Shown here piece by piece: positions 19,662 through 29,129 of a stretch of DNA of 64,000 nucleotides. Origin of the DNA: Bradyrhizobium manausense (GTDB lineage: Bacteria > Pseudomonadota > Alphaproteobacteria > Rhizobiales > Xanthobacteraceae); contig NZ_JAFCKB010000019.1 in the NCBI RefSeq assembly GCF_018130615.1, positions 99,238 to 163,237 of the forward strand. Reading direction: 5' to 3'. The notes under the pieces are model-generated. The model made no database searches, was not told where the DNA came from, and saw only the letters and a list, made by a program, of their open reading frames with translations. Within the stretch, counting starts at the first letter, position 1, and the number at the start of each line of letters is the position of its first letter. A program made the position numbers and the translations under genes.

Positions 19662-20501
19662 ATGAATTTCGAGACTCTGCGCTTGCGCGAGGAATCGGGG
19701 CGCCTGAACGTTACCCTGTCGAACCCGCCCATCAACTTGATGAGCGTGAAGATGGTCCAGGAGCTATTCCAGCTCACGGGCTTTCTCATCGAGAATCCAA
19801 ATATCCGAGTGGTTGTTCTGGACAGCGCGGATCCGGAATTTTTCGTGGCGCACTTCGACCTTGAACAAATGGAGGAATCGATGCGCGATCCCTCCAAGGC
19901 GAGTAAGTACCCAGACATTAACGTGCTGCAATCCTTGGGGTTGGCCTGGCAAAACTTGCCACAAGTGAAGATCGCGAAAGTGAACGGCCGGTGCCGCGGC
20001 GGCGGGTTCGAATTCATTCTTGCAATGGACATGATCTTCGCCAGCAAACGATCCGTGTTCTGCTTCCCCGAGGCCAGCGCTGGCTTTGTCGCCTCCGGCG
20101 GAGGCGCGACGCGCACAGCTCTGGCCGCAGGGCCAGGACGCGCACTTGAGATACTGCTCAGCAGCCGCGATTTCACTGCGGAGGAAGCCGAGCGCTATGG
20201 CGTGATCAACCGTGCCCTGCCCGATGAGAGACTCGACCAATACGTCAATGATCTTGTGGGGCGCCTCGTATTGCGATCGCCGTCGGTGGTGGCCATGCAC
20301 CGCGAGGTTTTTCGGCGCGCGTTTCAGGCTGTGGTGGACCCTCTGTTTTCGGCTTTCGCCGCTGAATGCAATGCGTTCCGCGATGCCCTCGCAGGCGACG
20401 AGCTACAGAACACCATACGTTGGCACCGTGGCATCGGACAGACCCGCGAGACCGAACTGAACTTGCCCGACACCATCTCCCGGATGCTGGCCGAGCGGTG
20501 A
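19662..20501 (+). CDS. Enoyl-CoA hydratase/isomerase (crotonase) family protein
   Basis: 279 residues. The crotonase core is VKIAKVNGRCRGGGFEFILAMDMIFAS and then FPEASAGFVASGGGATRTAL. By eye both hydratase glutamates are kept (GGGFE and FPEA). The first oxyanion-hole strand reads FFVAHFDLEQM. It probably hydrates or otherwise processes an enoyl-CoA made by the dehydrogenase encoded upstream. ATG 19662 has CGAGGAGG 8-9 bases upstream and lies 34 bp after the previous stop. Hydratase, isomerase or hydrolase activities cannot be separated from the sequence. Confidence 0.85.
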   Translation: MNFETLRLREESGRLNVTLSNPPINLMSVKMVQELFQLTGFLIENPNIRVVVLDSADPEFFVAHFDLEQMEESMRDPSKASKYPDINVLQSLGLAWQNLPQVKIAKVNGRCRGGGFEFILAMDMIFASKRSVFCFPEASAGFVASGGGATRTALAAGPGRALEILLSSRDFTAEEAERYGVINRALPDERLDQYVNDLVGRLVLRSPSVVAMHREVFRRAFQAVVDPLFSAFAAECNAFRDALAGDELQNTIRWHRGIGQTRETELNLPDTISRMLAER

Positions 20502-20526
20502 GAACGCTGCAGTAGGGAATGAAGCC

Positions 20527-22080
20527 ATGTCACTGATCGCATTTCTTGATCGAGGAATGAGCCTGGCGCCCGGCCGTGTCGGCTATGTTAAGGATACCGA
20601 AAGCTGGACATTTCAACAGTCATACGACGTAACGTGTCGCGTTGCGCGGGCTCTTAACGCCGAGGGCCTCGCCTGCGAGACGAAATGCGCTGTCCTGGCG
20701 GCGAACGATCCGTTGGCCTGGTTCTGTGTCCTTGGCGTATGGCGCGCAGGGTTGACCTGGGTCCCCCTGAACCCGCGCGGCGCGCCGATCGAACATTCGG
20801 AGTTGATTAACGGGTTCGACGTGGAAGTGCTTTTTTTTCAGCGAGCGTTCGCCCCTTCGATTGAAGCGATTCGCGTGCAATGCCCGCGCCTGCGTGTGCT
20901 GGTCTGCCTCGACGGAGAACTATCCTACGCGAAGACCTTCGACGGATTCTGCGGCGCGTTCCCGGCATTGAAGCCGGACCGCTATCCTGCGGAGGAGGAC
21001 CTTGCGGCCATTATGCCGACCGGAGGCACTACCGGTGCCCCTAAGGGGGTGATGCTGACGCACCGCAATCTGAGTCTGTCGGTGGCGAACAATATAATCA
21101 ACACCCCTTACCAGCCGGGCGACGAGATTGTGAACCTTGCCGCCGCCCCGATGACCCACACTGCCGGATTTCTTACCCTGTCGGCGACTGCGCGGGGGGG
21201 CAAAGTCGTCGTCATGACCAAGCCAGATCCGGTCTCGCTCCTCGATTTGGTCTGCGGCGCGCGGGTTACGGAGTTCTTCCTTCCGCCGACCGTGATCTAT
21301 CGATTGCTTGAAATGCCGGGGATCGAGAGCCGAGATTTCTCCCGTCTGAGGTATTTCATGTATGGCGCCGCTCCGATGTCCGTGGAGAAACTGCGGGAGG
21401 CGCTGAAGGTCTTCGGTCCAGTCATGTTGCAGGGCTACGGACAAACCGAGGCGCCCGGTTCGATCGCCTTCCTTCGCCCCGGTGACCATTTTCGCGGACG
21501 TGTGATAGCCGAGGAGTACCGTCTCTCCTCGTGCGGGCTGCCGTCTGTACTCAACACCACCGCGATACTCGACGAGGACGGACGGCCCGTCCGGCGCGGC
21601 GACACCGGCGAGATATGTGTACGCGGCGATATCGTGATGAAGGGCTACTACAAGCAGCCCGAAAAGACCGCCGAGACGATTGTCGACGGTTGGCTGCACA
21701 CTGGCGACTTGGGTCACGTCGATGGTGAAGGCTATCTCCATATTACGGACCGCAAAAAGGATGTGATCATCACCGGTGGCTTCAACGTGTATCCGAGCGA
21801 AGTCGAACAGGTCCTTTGGTCGCATCCGGCGGTTCTTGATTGTGCGGTGATTGGCGTGCCCGACGGGCACTGGGGTGAGGCGGTGAAAGCAGTCATTGAA
21901 CTAAAGCCCGGTGCCGCAGTGAGCTCCGAGGAGCTGATTGCAATGTGCAAAGAGAAGGTCGGCTCGGTCAAAGCGCCCAAGACTGTGGACTTTGAGCCTC
22001 TGCCGCGCAGCCCGGTGGGCAAGGTTCTCAAGAAGGATATTCGAGAGAAGTACTGGCGGAATGCCGAGCGTCGCATCTGA
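20527..22080 (+). CDS. Acyl-CoA synthetase (AMP-forming, class I adenylate-forming)
   Basis: 517 residues. P-loop MPTGGTTGAPKGVMLTHRN, YGQTEAPGSI, the aspartate in WLHTGDLGHVDGEGYLHITDRKKD and the C-terminal catalytic lysine region LPRSPVGKVLKKDIREKYW are all present. It activates a carboxylic acid to its CoA thioester via an acyl-AMP. In this operon it would commit the imported acid to the CoA-dependent route. The family ranges from fatty to aromatic acids and I cannot name the substrate. The stop overlaps the next open frame by one base, and the preferred start of the next gene is about 50 bp on. Confidence 0.9.
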   Translation: MSLIAFLDRGMSLAPGRVGYVKDTESWTFQQSYDVTCRVARALNAEGLACETKCAVLAANDPLAWFCVLGVWRAGLTWVPLNPRGAPIEHSELINGFDVEVLFFQRAFAPSIEAIRVQCPRLRVLVCLDGELSYAKTFDGFCGAFPALKPDRYPAEEDLAAIMPTGGTTGAPKGVMLTHRNLSLSVANNIINTPYQPGDEIVNLAAAPMTHTAGFLTLSATARGGKVVVMTKPDPVSLLDLVCGARVTEFFLPPTVIYRLLEMPGIESRDFSRLRYFMYGAAPMSVEKLREALKVFGPVMLQGYGQTEAPGSIAFLRPGDHFRGRVIAEEYRLSSCGLPSVLNTTAILDEDGRPVRRGDTGEICVRGDIVMKGYYKQPEKTAETIVDGWLHTGDLGHVDGEGYLHITDRKKDVIITGGFNVYPSEVEQVLWSHPAVLDCAVIGVPDGHWGEAVKAVIELKPGAAVSSEELIAMCKEKVGSVKAPKTVDFEPLPRSPVGKVLKKDIREKYWRNAERRI

Positions 22081-22130
22081 TGCCTAGTCTACCGCCTCAT
22101 GGCCTGAAACGTCGATATCGGAGTATGAAT

Positions 22131-23189
22131 ATGGAAGCTGGGACGTCCAAAATGGTTTCGAATGCCACCGGCGTAAATCGCCAGTGGCTGCTCGCGCGAC
22201 GCCCCGTGGGCGCGGTCAAAACAGATGATTTTCGGCTGACGGAAGGGGAGATCCCAACGCCAGGTGCCGGCGATATCTTGGTCCGAACTCTGTACTTTGG
22301 TTTTGACGCCAGCCAGCGCATCTGGCTGACCGACGACGGCGGTTATATGCCCCCCATCATGCCCGGCGACCCGATGCGCTGCATGGGAATTGGGCAGGTC
22401 GTCCGATCGAACGATGCGAACTATCGGCCTGGCGACCTCGTAGAAGGCTTCATGAGCTGGCAGGACTACGTCATCGTACGCAGCGATGGACCGATGCCTT
22501 TGCGGTGCTTGCCGAAAGCGGACTACCCCATCTCGTGGAACCTCGGCGTGTTCGGAGTGGGAGGTCTTACCGCGTATTTTGGGATAGTCGACGGACTCAA
22601 GGTGAAAGGCGGCGAGACTGTTGTCGTGTCGGCGGCGACCGGCGCTACCGGCTCGCTGGCGGGCCAGATCGCCAAAGCGATGGGCGCCAAGAAGGTCATA
22701 GGCACGGCCGGCGGTCCCGAAAAGTGCAAATGGGTCGTTGAGCACGCAGGTTACGACGCGGCCATCGACTACAAGAACGGGGATCTATCCGCGCAGCTAT
22801 CAAAACTTTGCCCGGAAGGGGTCGACGCCTATTTCGACAATGTTGGAGGGGACATGCTCGACACATTGTTCCTGCACATGGCGCCAAAAGGCCGCATATT
22901 GATCTGCGGCGCGATGTCATCCGGTTACACCGACGTGAAGCTCCAGGGGCCGCGCAACTACATGCGGATCTGCACGCATCAGCTTACAATGCAGGGCATC
23001 TTGCTGTTCTTCTATCGCGATCAGATCGCCGAAGGTGCCGCGCGGCTCGGGCAATGGGTGATGGAAGGCAAGCTCCTCGTTGAAGAGGACATGCACGAGG
23101 GATTCGAAAAAGCTCCGTCTCTGCTTCCAACCATGTTCACGGGCAAGGCTCCTGGAAAGCTGATCCTTCACGTCGCCGATCCGGCCTGA
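22131..23189 (+). CDS. Medium-chain zinc-free NADP-dependent reductase (PTGR/CurA-like)
   Basis: 352 residues of the MDR superfamily. The nucleotide-binding motif is VVVSAATGATGSLAGQIAKAMGAKKVIGTAGG, preceded by GVFGVGGLTAYFGI. VDAYFDNVGGDMLD and GRILICGAMSSGY follow. This is the leukotriene-B4-dehydrogenase/CurA pattern, which reduces alpha,beta-unsaturated carbonyls with NADPH and needs no zinc. The C-terminal GKAPGKLILHV also fits. ATG 22131 has GGAG seven bases upstream and is preferred over ATG 22125 and the first codon at 22080. It may saturate an enone intermediate of the operon's pathway. Confidence 0.85.
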   Translation: MEAGTSKMVSNATGVNRQWLLARRPVGAVKTDDFRLTEGEIPTPGAGDILVRTLYFGFDASQRIWLTDDGGYMPPIMPGDPMRCMGIGQVVRSNDANYRPGDLVEGFMSWQDYVIVRSDGPMPLRCLPKADYPISWNLGVFGVGGLTAYFGIVDGLKVKGGETVVVSAATGATGSLAGQIAKAMGAKKVIGTAGGPEKCKWVVEHAGYDAAIDYKNGDLSAQLSKLCPEGVDAYFDNVGGDMLDTLFLHMAPKGRILICGAMSSGYTDVKLQGPRNYMRICTHQLTMQGILLFFYRDQIAEGAARLGQWVMEGKLLVEEDMHEGFEKAPSLLPTMFTGKAPGKLILHVADPA

Positions 23190-23407
23190 CAGCAAAAGTA
23201 AGGATTGCGCGCGTGCGAGACGGCACGCGCGTCGAAATAATGCCGGAAAGGAAAGAGGCGGCTGATCGTCCGACTGTTCGTCAGAGTCATCGCGAATGGC
23301 GGAAGAGGGGGCTCTCTGAAGCTCGTCCGATTGGCTGTTCAAGGTTTGCAAAACGGAGAGGCCGCCATTTCGGACGTGCGGCCGAACCTCAAAATGGGGA
23401 GGAAGAA

Positions 23408-24586
23408 ATGCTAGGCACGATGCGATGGATTGGGATTGCAATCGGAGTCGGAACCACGCTGTTGACCACTGCAACTTTCGCTGCCGGGCCAACTTGCCCT
23501 GACGGGCCAATCAGGATCGGCTCCATAACGAGCGCGACTGGTCCCGTCGACTTCAGCGATGCACCGAAGGCCGCCAAGGCACTCTTTGACGCGACGAACG
23601 CGGTCGGCGGGATCGATGGTTGCAGGATCGCCTACGAGCTCGCCGACGACAAGGCCGATCCCCAGGTCGCGGCGCAGGCGGCGCGCGATCTCATCGAGAA
23701 CAAGAAGGTCGTCACGATGGCCGGCGGCGCCAGCCTGCTGGAATGTGCCGTCAACTCGCAGTTGTATAAGCGGTCAAACCTTTCCTCGATCCCCGGCCTC
23801 GGCGTGAATCCAGTATGCTTCGTCTCATCGAATATCGCTCCTGTGAACGTGGGACCCTATACGCTTGAGACTGCGCTGGGGCTTTTCGCGACTAACCAAC
23901 TGAGAGTGAAGAATGTTTGTGTCCTCCTGACGATTATCGGCGGCTCTCTCGAGGCCCACAAGGCGGCGCTGGCTCGCTGGGAGGCGATTTCGGGCCAGAA
24001 GGCAAAGCTGGTCGACCTGACCGTTCCGACGACGGGCGACTACACGCCCTTCGTGATCAGAGCTCGCGACGCGGGTTGCGAGGCGGTCATCAGCAACGCC
24101 GTGGAGCCGACGGTCGTCGCGATTGTCAAAACGGCGGATGCGCAAAAGATTTCCGGCATCAACTGGATGTTCCTGTCACCCGGATACAGCGTAGAGGTAG
24201 GAAAAGCGCTCGCTGCTACGCAGCAGGCCGTGTATGCGGGCACGGAATGGGAGCCGTACACCGACCAGAACTCCGACGCGAACAAGGAATGGATCTCGGC
24301 GATGAACTCCGCCGGGCTTCCCCTCACCGCCTTCTCGCAGGGCGGGTATCTGTCGGCCCGGGTCATCATCGACGTGATCAAAGGCATCGATGGCCCCGTC
24401 ACGCGAGACAGCGTCAGCAAGGCGCTCTCGTCCATGAACCCGGTCTCGTATTCGCTCGCCGGCTCGCAGTACGTGTTCGGGAGTGCGTCGACGCATGCGC
24501 CGATGCAGGCGACCAAGGTCATGAAGCTTGAGAAGGGCAACTGGACCGTGGCGACGAAGGACTGGTTTGTCGTGCCTTCAAAATAG
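23408..24586 (+). CDS. ABC transporter substrate-binding protein (LivK-like)
   Basis: 392 residues with an N-terminal secretion signal (MRWIGIAIGVGTTLLTTATFAAG). A periplasmic-binding type I domain follows: IRIGSITSATGPVDFSDAPK, VGGIDGCRIAYELADDKADP and SQGGYLSARVIIDVI. GGGGAGGAAGAA sits before ATG 23408. It should capture the pathway's substrate in the periplasm and pass it to the permeases encoded next. Such Liv-type proteins next to CoA ligases usually bind aromatic or aliphatic acids rather than leucine. About 218 bp separate it from the reductase gene, enough for a separate promoter. Confidence 0.88.
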   Translation: MLGTMRWIGIAIGVGTTLLTTATFAAGPTCPDGPIRIGSITSATGPVDFSDAPKAAKALFDATNAVGGIDGCRIAYELADDKADPQVAAQAARDLIENKKVVTMAGGASLLECAVNSQLYKRSNLSSIPGLGVNPVCFVSSNIAPVNVGPYTLETALGLFATNQLRVKNVCVLLTIIGGSLEAHKAALARWEAISGQKAKLVDLTVPTTGDYTPFVIRARDAGCEAVISNAVEPTVVAIVKTADAQKISGINWMFLSPGYSVEVGKALAATQQAVYAGTEWEPYTDQNSDANKEWISAMNSAGLPLTAFSQGGYLSARVIIDVIKGIDGPVTRDSVSKALSSMNPVSYSLAGSQYVFGSASTHAPMQATKVMKLEKGNWTVATKDWFVVPSK

Positions 24587-24640
24587 AGGAAAGGCAGTTT
24601 GAGGCAAGAATTGTCCTCCTGCCGCAATGCGAGGCCGAAC

Positions 24641-25510
24641 ATGAACTCTCTTCTTACAAACGCCGTCGCCGGGCTGACGGCGGGCGGGGCCTATGCCCTG
24701 CTCGGTGTCTGCGCAACCTTCACGTTTAGGCTCGTTGCCGTTGTGAATTTTGCCGGCGCGGCGATCGGAGCGTCAGGAGCCTTTGCATTCGCGCTGCTCG
24801 TGGAGGTGGGGACGCCGATCTGGGGTGGGGCCATCGCCGGCTTACTATTTGGCGCACTCGTCGGCGTCCTCGTTGGCGAGATCATGACCCGTTGGTTTGC
24901 GGAGGCGTCGACATCGATCAAGGCTGCCGTGTCCACCGCGCTCCTGGTCGGCGTGACTGCTGTCGGCTTGCGGGTCACTGGTGGTCAACGACCGCACGAA
25001 TTCCCCGAGCTCTTGAGCGGGTCAGCGTTCAGGCTTCTGGGCGTCGAGGTCACCAACACCGCAATCGCGATGCTCGGATTGGCGATGTTGTTCACGTTGC
25101 TCATCGGATTGTTTCTCAATCGATCTCATGTGGGGTTGCAACTGCGCGCTCTGTCTGAGCGTCCGGCTGCGGCAGAGCTGATCGGCATCCCCGTGCACCA
25201 ACTATCCCTCTGGGTATGGGCCATCGGCGGAGCTGCGACGACGCTCGCGCTCATGCTGATCGCGCCGCAGCGCGCCCCGAATTTCCTGGGGCTGAGCCTC
25301 CTTGTCGTGCCAGCGCTGGCCTCTGCCTTGATCGGTTTCTTTCGAAGCTTCTGGGCGACGCTTTTGGGAGGCGTGGTCATTGGGGAAATGGAAAGCCTGA
25401 TCAGCGGCTTCTCCGGTCTGGGCGCGTACCGGACCGCCGTTCCGTTTTTGGTCATCATTGCCGTTCTTCTCTGGTCGCAACGGGGGGGCCGCTGGGATGA
25501 CGCGCGATAG
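24641..25510 (+). CDS. Branched-chain-type ABC permease (LivH-like)
   Basis: 289 residues, about eight membrane segments. LTAGGAYALLGVCATFTFRLVAVVNFAGAA is the LivH N-terminal pattern, and the ELIGIPVHQLSLWVWAIGG loop is the cytoplasmic coupling region. It forms one half of the inner-membrane channel for the solute bound by the LivK-like protein. ATG 24641 fits the family start; 14 earlier codons are open but non-conserved. Its end overlaps the next gene by 14 bp. Confidence 0.87.
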   Translation: MNSLLTNAVAGLTAGGAYALLGVCATFTFRLVAVVNFAGAAIGASGAFAFALLVEVGTPIWGGAIAGLLFGALVGVLVGEIMTRWFAEASTSIKAAVSTALLVGVTAVGLRVTGGQRPHEFPELLSGSAFRLLGVEVTNTAIAMLGLAMLFTLLIGLFLNRSHVGLQLRALSERPAAAELIGIPVHQLSLWVWAIGGAATTLALMLIAPQRAPNFLGLSLLVVPALASALIGFFRSFWATLLGGVVIGEMESLISGFSGLGAYRTAVPFLVIIAVLLWSQRGGRWDDAR

Positions 25511-27209
25511 CATGCGGTCGGCCACTCTCAATGTTGCAATAACGATTGGCTTGGGCGGTCTGGCGATCCTGATCTTGCCCAACTATTGGATTTATTTGGC
25601 GACCGGAGCGATGATCGGTGCCGTCGGCCTGCTTAGTCTCGGCGTCGTGGAAGGCCGAGCAGGTATGATCTCGCTATGCCAATTGTCGTTTGCCGGGGTC
25701 GGGGCTTGGACGGTTGGCTACCTGAATGTCGCGGAGGCGCCCGGCGGATTGCCGATCTGGATCCTCATCGGCGGGCTTGCCGCCGTTCCTTTTGGCATCG
25801 CCATCGGACTGCCCGCGTTGCGTCTTCGCGGTATCAACCTCGCAATTGTCACCCTCGGCTTCGCGGGCGCGTTCGACGCGGTGTTGGCAGCCATCACGTA
25901 CCCTGGTCAGGCCGAGTTTCTGCAAGTTCTACGTCCTGACGTTTTCGACGGCGATCGGGGATATTTTCTGTTCGTCGTAATCGTGTTCGCCGTCATCTCC
26001 GGCGTGCTGGAGCTCGTAGGCGGGTCGCGCCTGGGCTCATGCTGGCTGGCGATCCGACATTCGGAGCGCGCGGTCGCCGCGCACGGAGTCGGGATTCCGT
26101 ACGCCAAGTTGAGGGCGTTCGCGCTCAGCGCGTTCGTGTCCGGCGTTTCAGGCGGGTTGCTCGCGGGCTATCTCGGTATGCTCGTCTCAGACAACTTTAC
26201 CATGTTCGGCTCGATGGTGTTGTACGCGGTCGCGACCATGGTGGGAGCGCAATATCCGGAGGGTGCCGTTGTGGGCGGTCTCCTGGGAGCACTCTTTCCG
26301 GAGTTATTGCGCCGGCTCGATGTTCCGCAGGATCTCGGTAACCTGCTTTTCGCAATCGGCGCAGTGCAGGCCTTGGCAGCGCGTGAGACGATCAGCGAGA
26401 GCTTGCGCCGCGCGTTCTGCCGAGTCGTTCGGTCGAAGACGAGGCAGCTAAGGCGGCTCGACGCGAGCGCCCTGCCGCCCCGCATTGATTACGGAAACGC
26501 GCCCGCTCTGGCAGTGCGAGGCCTCACGGTCCGATACGGCTCCGTCATTGCCCTAAATTCCGTGGATATCGACGTTCCAGCTGGCGCAGTCGTCGGCCTG
26601 ATCGGGCCCAACGGTGCCGGAAAATCGACCTTGATCGATGCGGTTTCGGGTTATGTGTTGCGCTATGAAGGGCAAATCGAAACGAAGAACAGGCCGCTAG
26701 AGGGCGTTCTGCCGCATCGGCGCGCGTCCTTGGGCATTCGACGCACCTGGCAGACGAACCGGATTGCGCCGGATCTCACTGTTTCCGCTTATCTCCGGCT
26801 CGCTGCCGGTAACATCACCAACGACGAGATCGACGCTGTTCTGGCTTGGATCGGACTTCCCGACCCGGACACGAAAGTATCAGGGATCGATGCCGGGGCC
26901 CGGCGGCTCCTCGACGTCGCGGGTGCCGTGGCGGCGAGGCCGGCGGTCGTTCTCCTGGACGAGCCGGCGGCGGGTCAATCCTTCGATGAAGCCGCGCGTC
27001 TTGCCGAGCGCATATCCGAGATTCCCGACCTTTTCGGCTCGGCGGTTCTTCTCGTCGAACATGACATGGACCTCGTTCGGGCCGCATGTTCGGCTGTCAC
27101 CGTGCTCGATTTCGGTGAGGTCATCGCCTCCGGGCCGACACGCGAGGTGCTCGATCTGCCCATCGTCAAGACGGCCTACCTCGGCGTGGTCGAGACGGAG
27201 GCCGCATGA
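25497..27209 (+). CDS. Fused LivM permease - LivG ATPase
   Basis: 570 residues. Residues about 1-310 are a LivM-type permease (GLLSLGVVEGRAGMISLCQLSFAGVGAW; LPALRLRGINLAIVTLGFA). Residues about 330-570 are an ABC ATPase with Walker A GPNGAGKST, Walker B VVLLDEP and H-loop VEHDMD. The signature loop, normally LSYGQ or LSGGQ, reads IDAGA, so the signature Ser is missing. Fusion of permease and ATPase fixes their stoichiometry. The partner ATPase LivF has a normal signature, so the pair may have one full and one degenerate ATP site. It overlaps LivH by 14 bp and LivF by 4 bp. Confidence 0.88.
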   Translation: MTRDSMRSATLNVAITIGLGGLAILILPNYWIYLATGAMIGAVGLLSLGVVEGRAGMISLCQLSFAGVGAWTVGYLNVAEAPGGLPIWILIGGLAAVPFGIAIGLPALRLRGINLAIVTLGFAGAFDAVLAAITYPGQAEFLQVLRPDVFDGDRGYFLFVVIVFAVISGVLELVGGSRLGSCWLAIRHSERAVAAHGVGIPYAKLRAFALSAFVSGVSGGLLAGYLGMLVSDNFTMFGSMVLYAVATMVGAQYPEGAVVGGLLGALFPELLRRLDVPQDLGNLLFAIGAVQALAARETISESLRRAFCRVVRSKTRQLRRLDASALPPRIDYGNAPALAVRGLTVRYGSVIALNSVDIDVPAGAVVGLIGPNGAGKSTLIDAVSGYVLRYEGQIETKNRPLEGVLPHRRASLGIRRTWQTNRIAPDLTVSAYLRLAAGNITNDEIDAVLAWIGLPDPDTKVSGIDAGARRLLDVAGAVAARPAVVLLDEPAAGQSFDEAARLAERISEIPDLFGSAVLLVEHDMDLVRAACSAVTVLDFGEVIASGPTREVLDLPIVKTAYLGVVETEAA

Positions 27210-27907
27210 CGATGCTCCGCATTAGCGACTTGAAGGTCGACAGGGCCGGCCTGCCAGTCATCCGAGAGGCCGATCTCGTGGTGGAACCCGGCAGGATCAG
27301 CGTTCTCCTCGGCGCCAACGGAGCCGGCAAGACCACGCTGCTCGAAGGGATATCCGGTATCGCTCCGGTCACAGGCGGCCGCATCAAGCTCGGGACCGAG
27401 GCGATCGAGACCAACCGCCCGACAGAGCGCGCGCGGAAGGGACTGGCCCACGTCGAGCAGGGCCGGACAGTCTTCCGAACATTGACCACGGAAGAGAATC
27501 TGAGAGTTGTCGGCAACGGCGTTGACTTCGCTCGCTCCTATGCGCTGTTCCCGGAACTGGAAAAGCGGCGCCAGGTGCGCGCCGGCCTGTTGTCCGGTGG
27601 CGAACAGCAGATGCTGGTGATCGCCCGAGCGCTGCTTGCCCGTCCCAAGGTCATCATGATCGACGAAATGTCGGCGGGTCTCGCGCCGATTATCGTTGGG
27701 CGGCTCATGAATGCCGTCCGCGCCCTGGCAGATAGCGGCCTCTCCATTCTGCTCGTCGAACAGTTCGCAGCACTCGCACTCGAGATTGGCGATCGCGCCT
27801 ATGTGCTGCGGAAGGGGCAGATCGTCTATGACGGCGCGTGCCGGCCGCTCATCGAAAATCCTGACCTGTTGCATCGCCTCTATCTCGGCGGCGGAGCGCA
27901 CGCATGA
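27206..27907 (+). CDS. ABC transporter ATP-binding protein (LivF-like)
   Basis: 233 residues. Walker A GANGAGKTT, signature LSGGEQQMLVIARALL, Walker B VIMIDEMSAGLAP and LLVEQFAALAL, the LivF-type replacement of the H-loop His by Gln. LAHVEQGRTVF is the family Q-loop region. It completes the Liv-type importer with the LivK, LivH and LivM-LivG products. ATGA overlap with the upstream gene shows coupling. DEM in place of the common DEP is a small deviation. Confidence 0.88.
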   Translation: MTMLRISDLKVDRAGLPVIREADLVVEPGRISVLLGANGAGKTTLLEGISGIAPVTGGRIKLGTEAIETNRPTERARKGLAHVEQGRTVFRTLTTEENLRVVGNGVDFARSYALFPELEKRRQVRAGLLSGGEQQMLVIARALLARPKVIMIDEMSAGLAPIIVGRLMNAVRALADSGLSILLVEQFAALALEIGDRAYVLRKGQIVYDGACRPLIENPDLLHRLYLGGGAHA

Positions 27908-28024
27908 CTTTCGAGCGGCAGATTCGCAATGTCCGTCAAGCCACATCGGACCCGATATGGAACGTGGGTGGCTTGCGCCCTTCGCAACGCATCGACATCG
28001 CAGTGATCAGTGGGAGGTTTCTTC

Positions 28025-28825
28025 ATGTTTGAGAAAAAGGTTGTAGCCATTACCGGTGCCGGCTCCGGCATCGGGCAGGCCCTAGCGGTCCAGTTCGCTG
28101 GGCTCGGAGCGCGGCTCGCCCTCAGTGACATCAACCAACGAGGGCTCGATGAAACCCTGTCCCTCTTGCCGAAGCACGCCGACGTGCGGACCTACATCGT
28201 TGACGTATCGTTACGGCAGTCCGTATTCGATTACGCCGATAGTGTCGGGCGCGATTTCGGTTTCACCCATTATGTGATCAACAATGCCGGGACCTCCGTT
28301 ATCGCGAGCTTTCAGAACGTCACCTTGGAAGAAATGCACAAGGTGATCGACATCAACCTTTGGGGCGTAATCCACGGCTCCAAGGCCTTTCTGCCACGGA
28401 TGCTGGAGCGACGCGAAGGATGTATCGTCAATGTTTCTAGCGTGTTCGGACTGGTCGCCACCCCGGGGTCTGTCGCCTATACCATCTCTAAATTCGGGGT
28501 TCGAGGGCTTACCGAAACGCTGTGGCAGGAGCTCGAAGGTACGGGCGTTCGCGCCGTGCTAGTGCATCCGGGCGGCATCAACACCAACATTTCGAAGAAT
28601 AGTCTCCACGCGCGGGCCGAGGGTAATTTCGAGCGCCGCGTGGCGGAAGCCAATCTCCGGCAGATGACGACCCCGCCGGCGGACTGCGCTCGTGAGATCA
28701 TCGCAGGGTTGACGACTGGAAAGAAGCGGCTCCTCGTCGGCAACGGGGCAAAAACACTTCATCTGATGTCGCGGTTGATGCCCGACGGTTACGGCGCCGT
28801 CATGAAGAAGAAGCTTGGAGTCTGA
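28025..28825 (+). CDS. Short-chain dehydrogenase/reductase
   Basis: 266 residues of the classical SDR type: TGAGSGIG (NAD(P) binding), NNAG, Ser in VNVSSVFG and the catalytic YTISK. HPGGINTNI follows the active site. The C-terminal extension (ARAEGNFERRVAEANLRQM) is typical of SDRs of the acyl or alkyl alcohol group. GGGAGG is placed before ATG 28025. It would interconvert an alcohol and a ketone, fitting the hydroxyacyl step of a beta-oxidation-like route. It is separated from LivF by about 117 bp. Confidence 0.87.
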   Translation: MFEKKVVAITGAGSGIGQALAVQFAGLGARLALSDINQRGLDETLSLLPKHADVRTYIVDVSLRQSVFDYADSVGRDFGFTHYVINNAGTSVIASFQNVTLEEMHKVIDINLWGVIHGSKAFLPRMLERREGCIVNVSSVFGLVATPGSVAYTISKFGVRGLTETLWQELEGTGVRAVLVHPGGINTNISKNSLHARAEGNFERRVAEANLRQMTTPPADCAREIIAGLTTGKKRLLVGNGAKTLHLMSRLMPDGYGAVMKKKLGV

Positions 28826-29129
28826 ATTTGGAAGCGGGGAGTGGATAAAAGATGCACACAAGCATGGACGCGGGATTCGTACGAGAGTTGATGTCGTTGG
28901 CTACCGGAAGCAGGAGTTCGCTGCTCAGTGCTTCGTGCGGCCCTGGGAGGACAGGAAGGGCTTGGCCGATGCCTGCGCTATCACGCGCGCGTAGAACCGT
29001 GGAGAATTCCCGTTTGAACGAGCTATCGGGGCGAAGCGAGTCTCGATCTATTCTCGAAAAGCCAGTTGTGTGCATAAAGACTTTGTGCAGCCTAATCGTC
29101 GTCAAGCTTACCATCGAGGGTACGTCCCG
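28826..29129. other. Intergenic; no gene identified
   Basis: About 304 bases upstream of the DmdC-like gene. A small open frame on the plus strand (28852-29133) has no recognisable domain and no good ribosome site, so I treat it as noise. A promoter for the following gene may lie here, but no clear -35/-10 pair was found. Confidence 0.4.
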
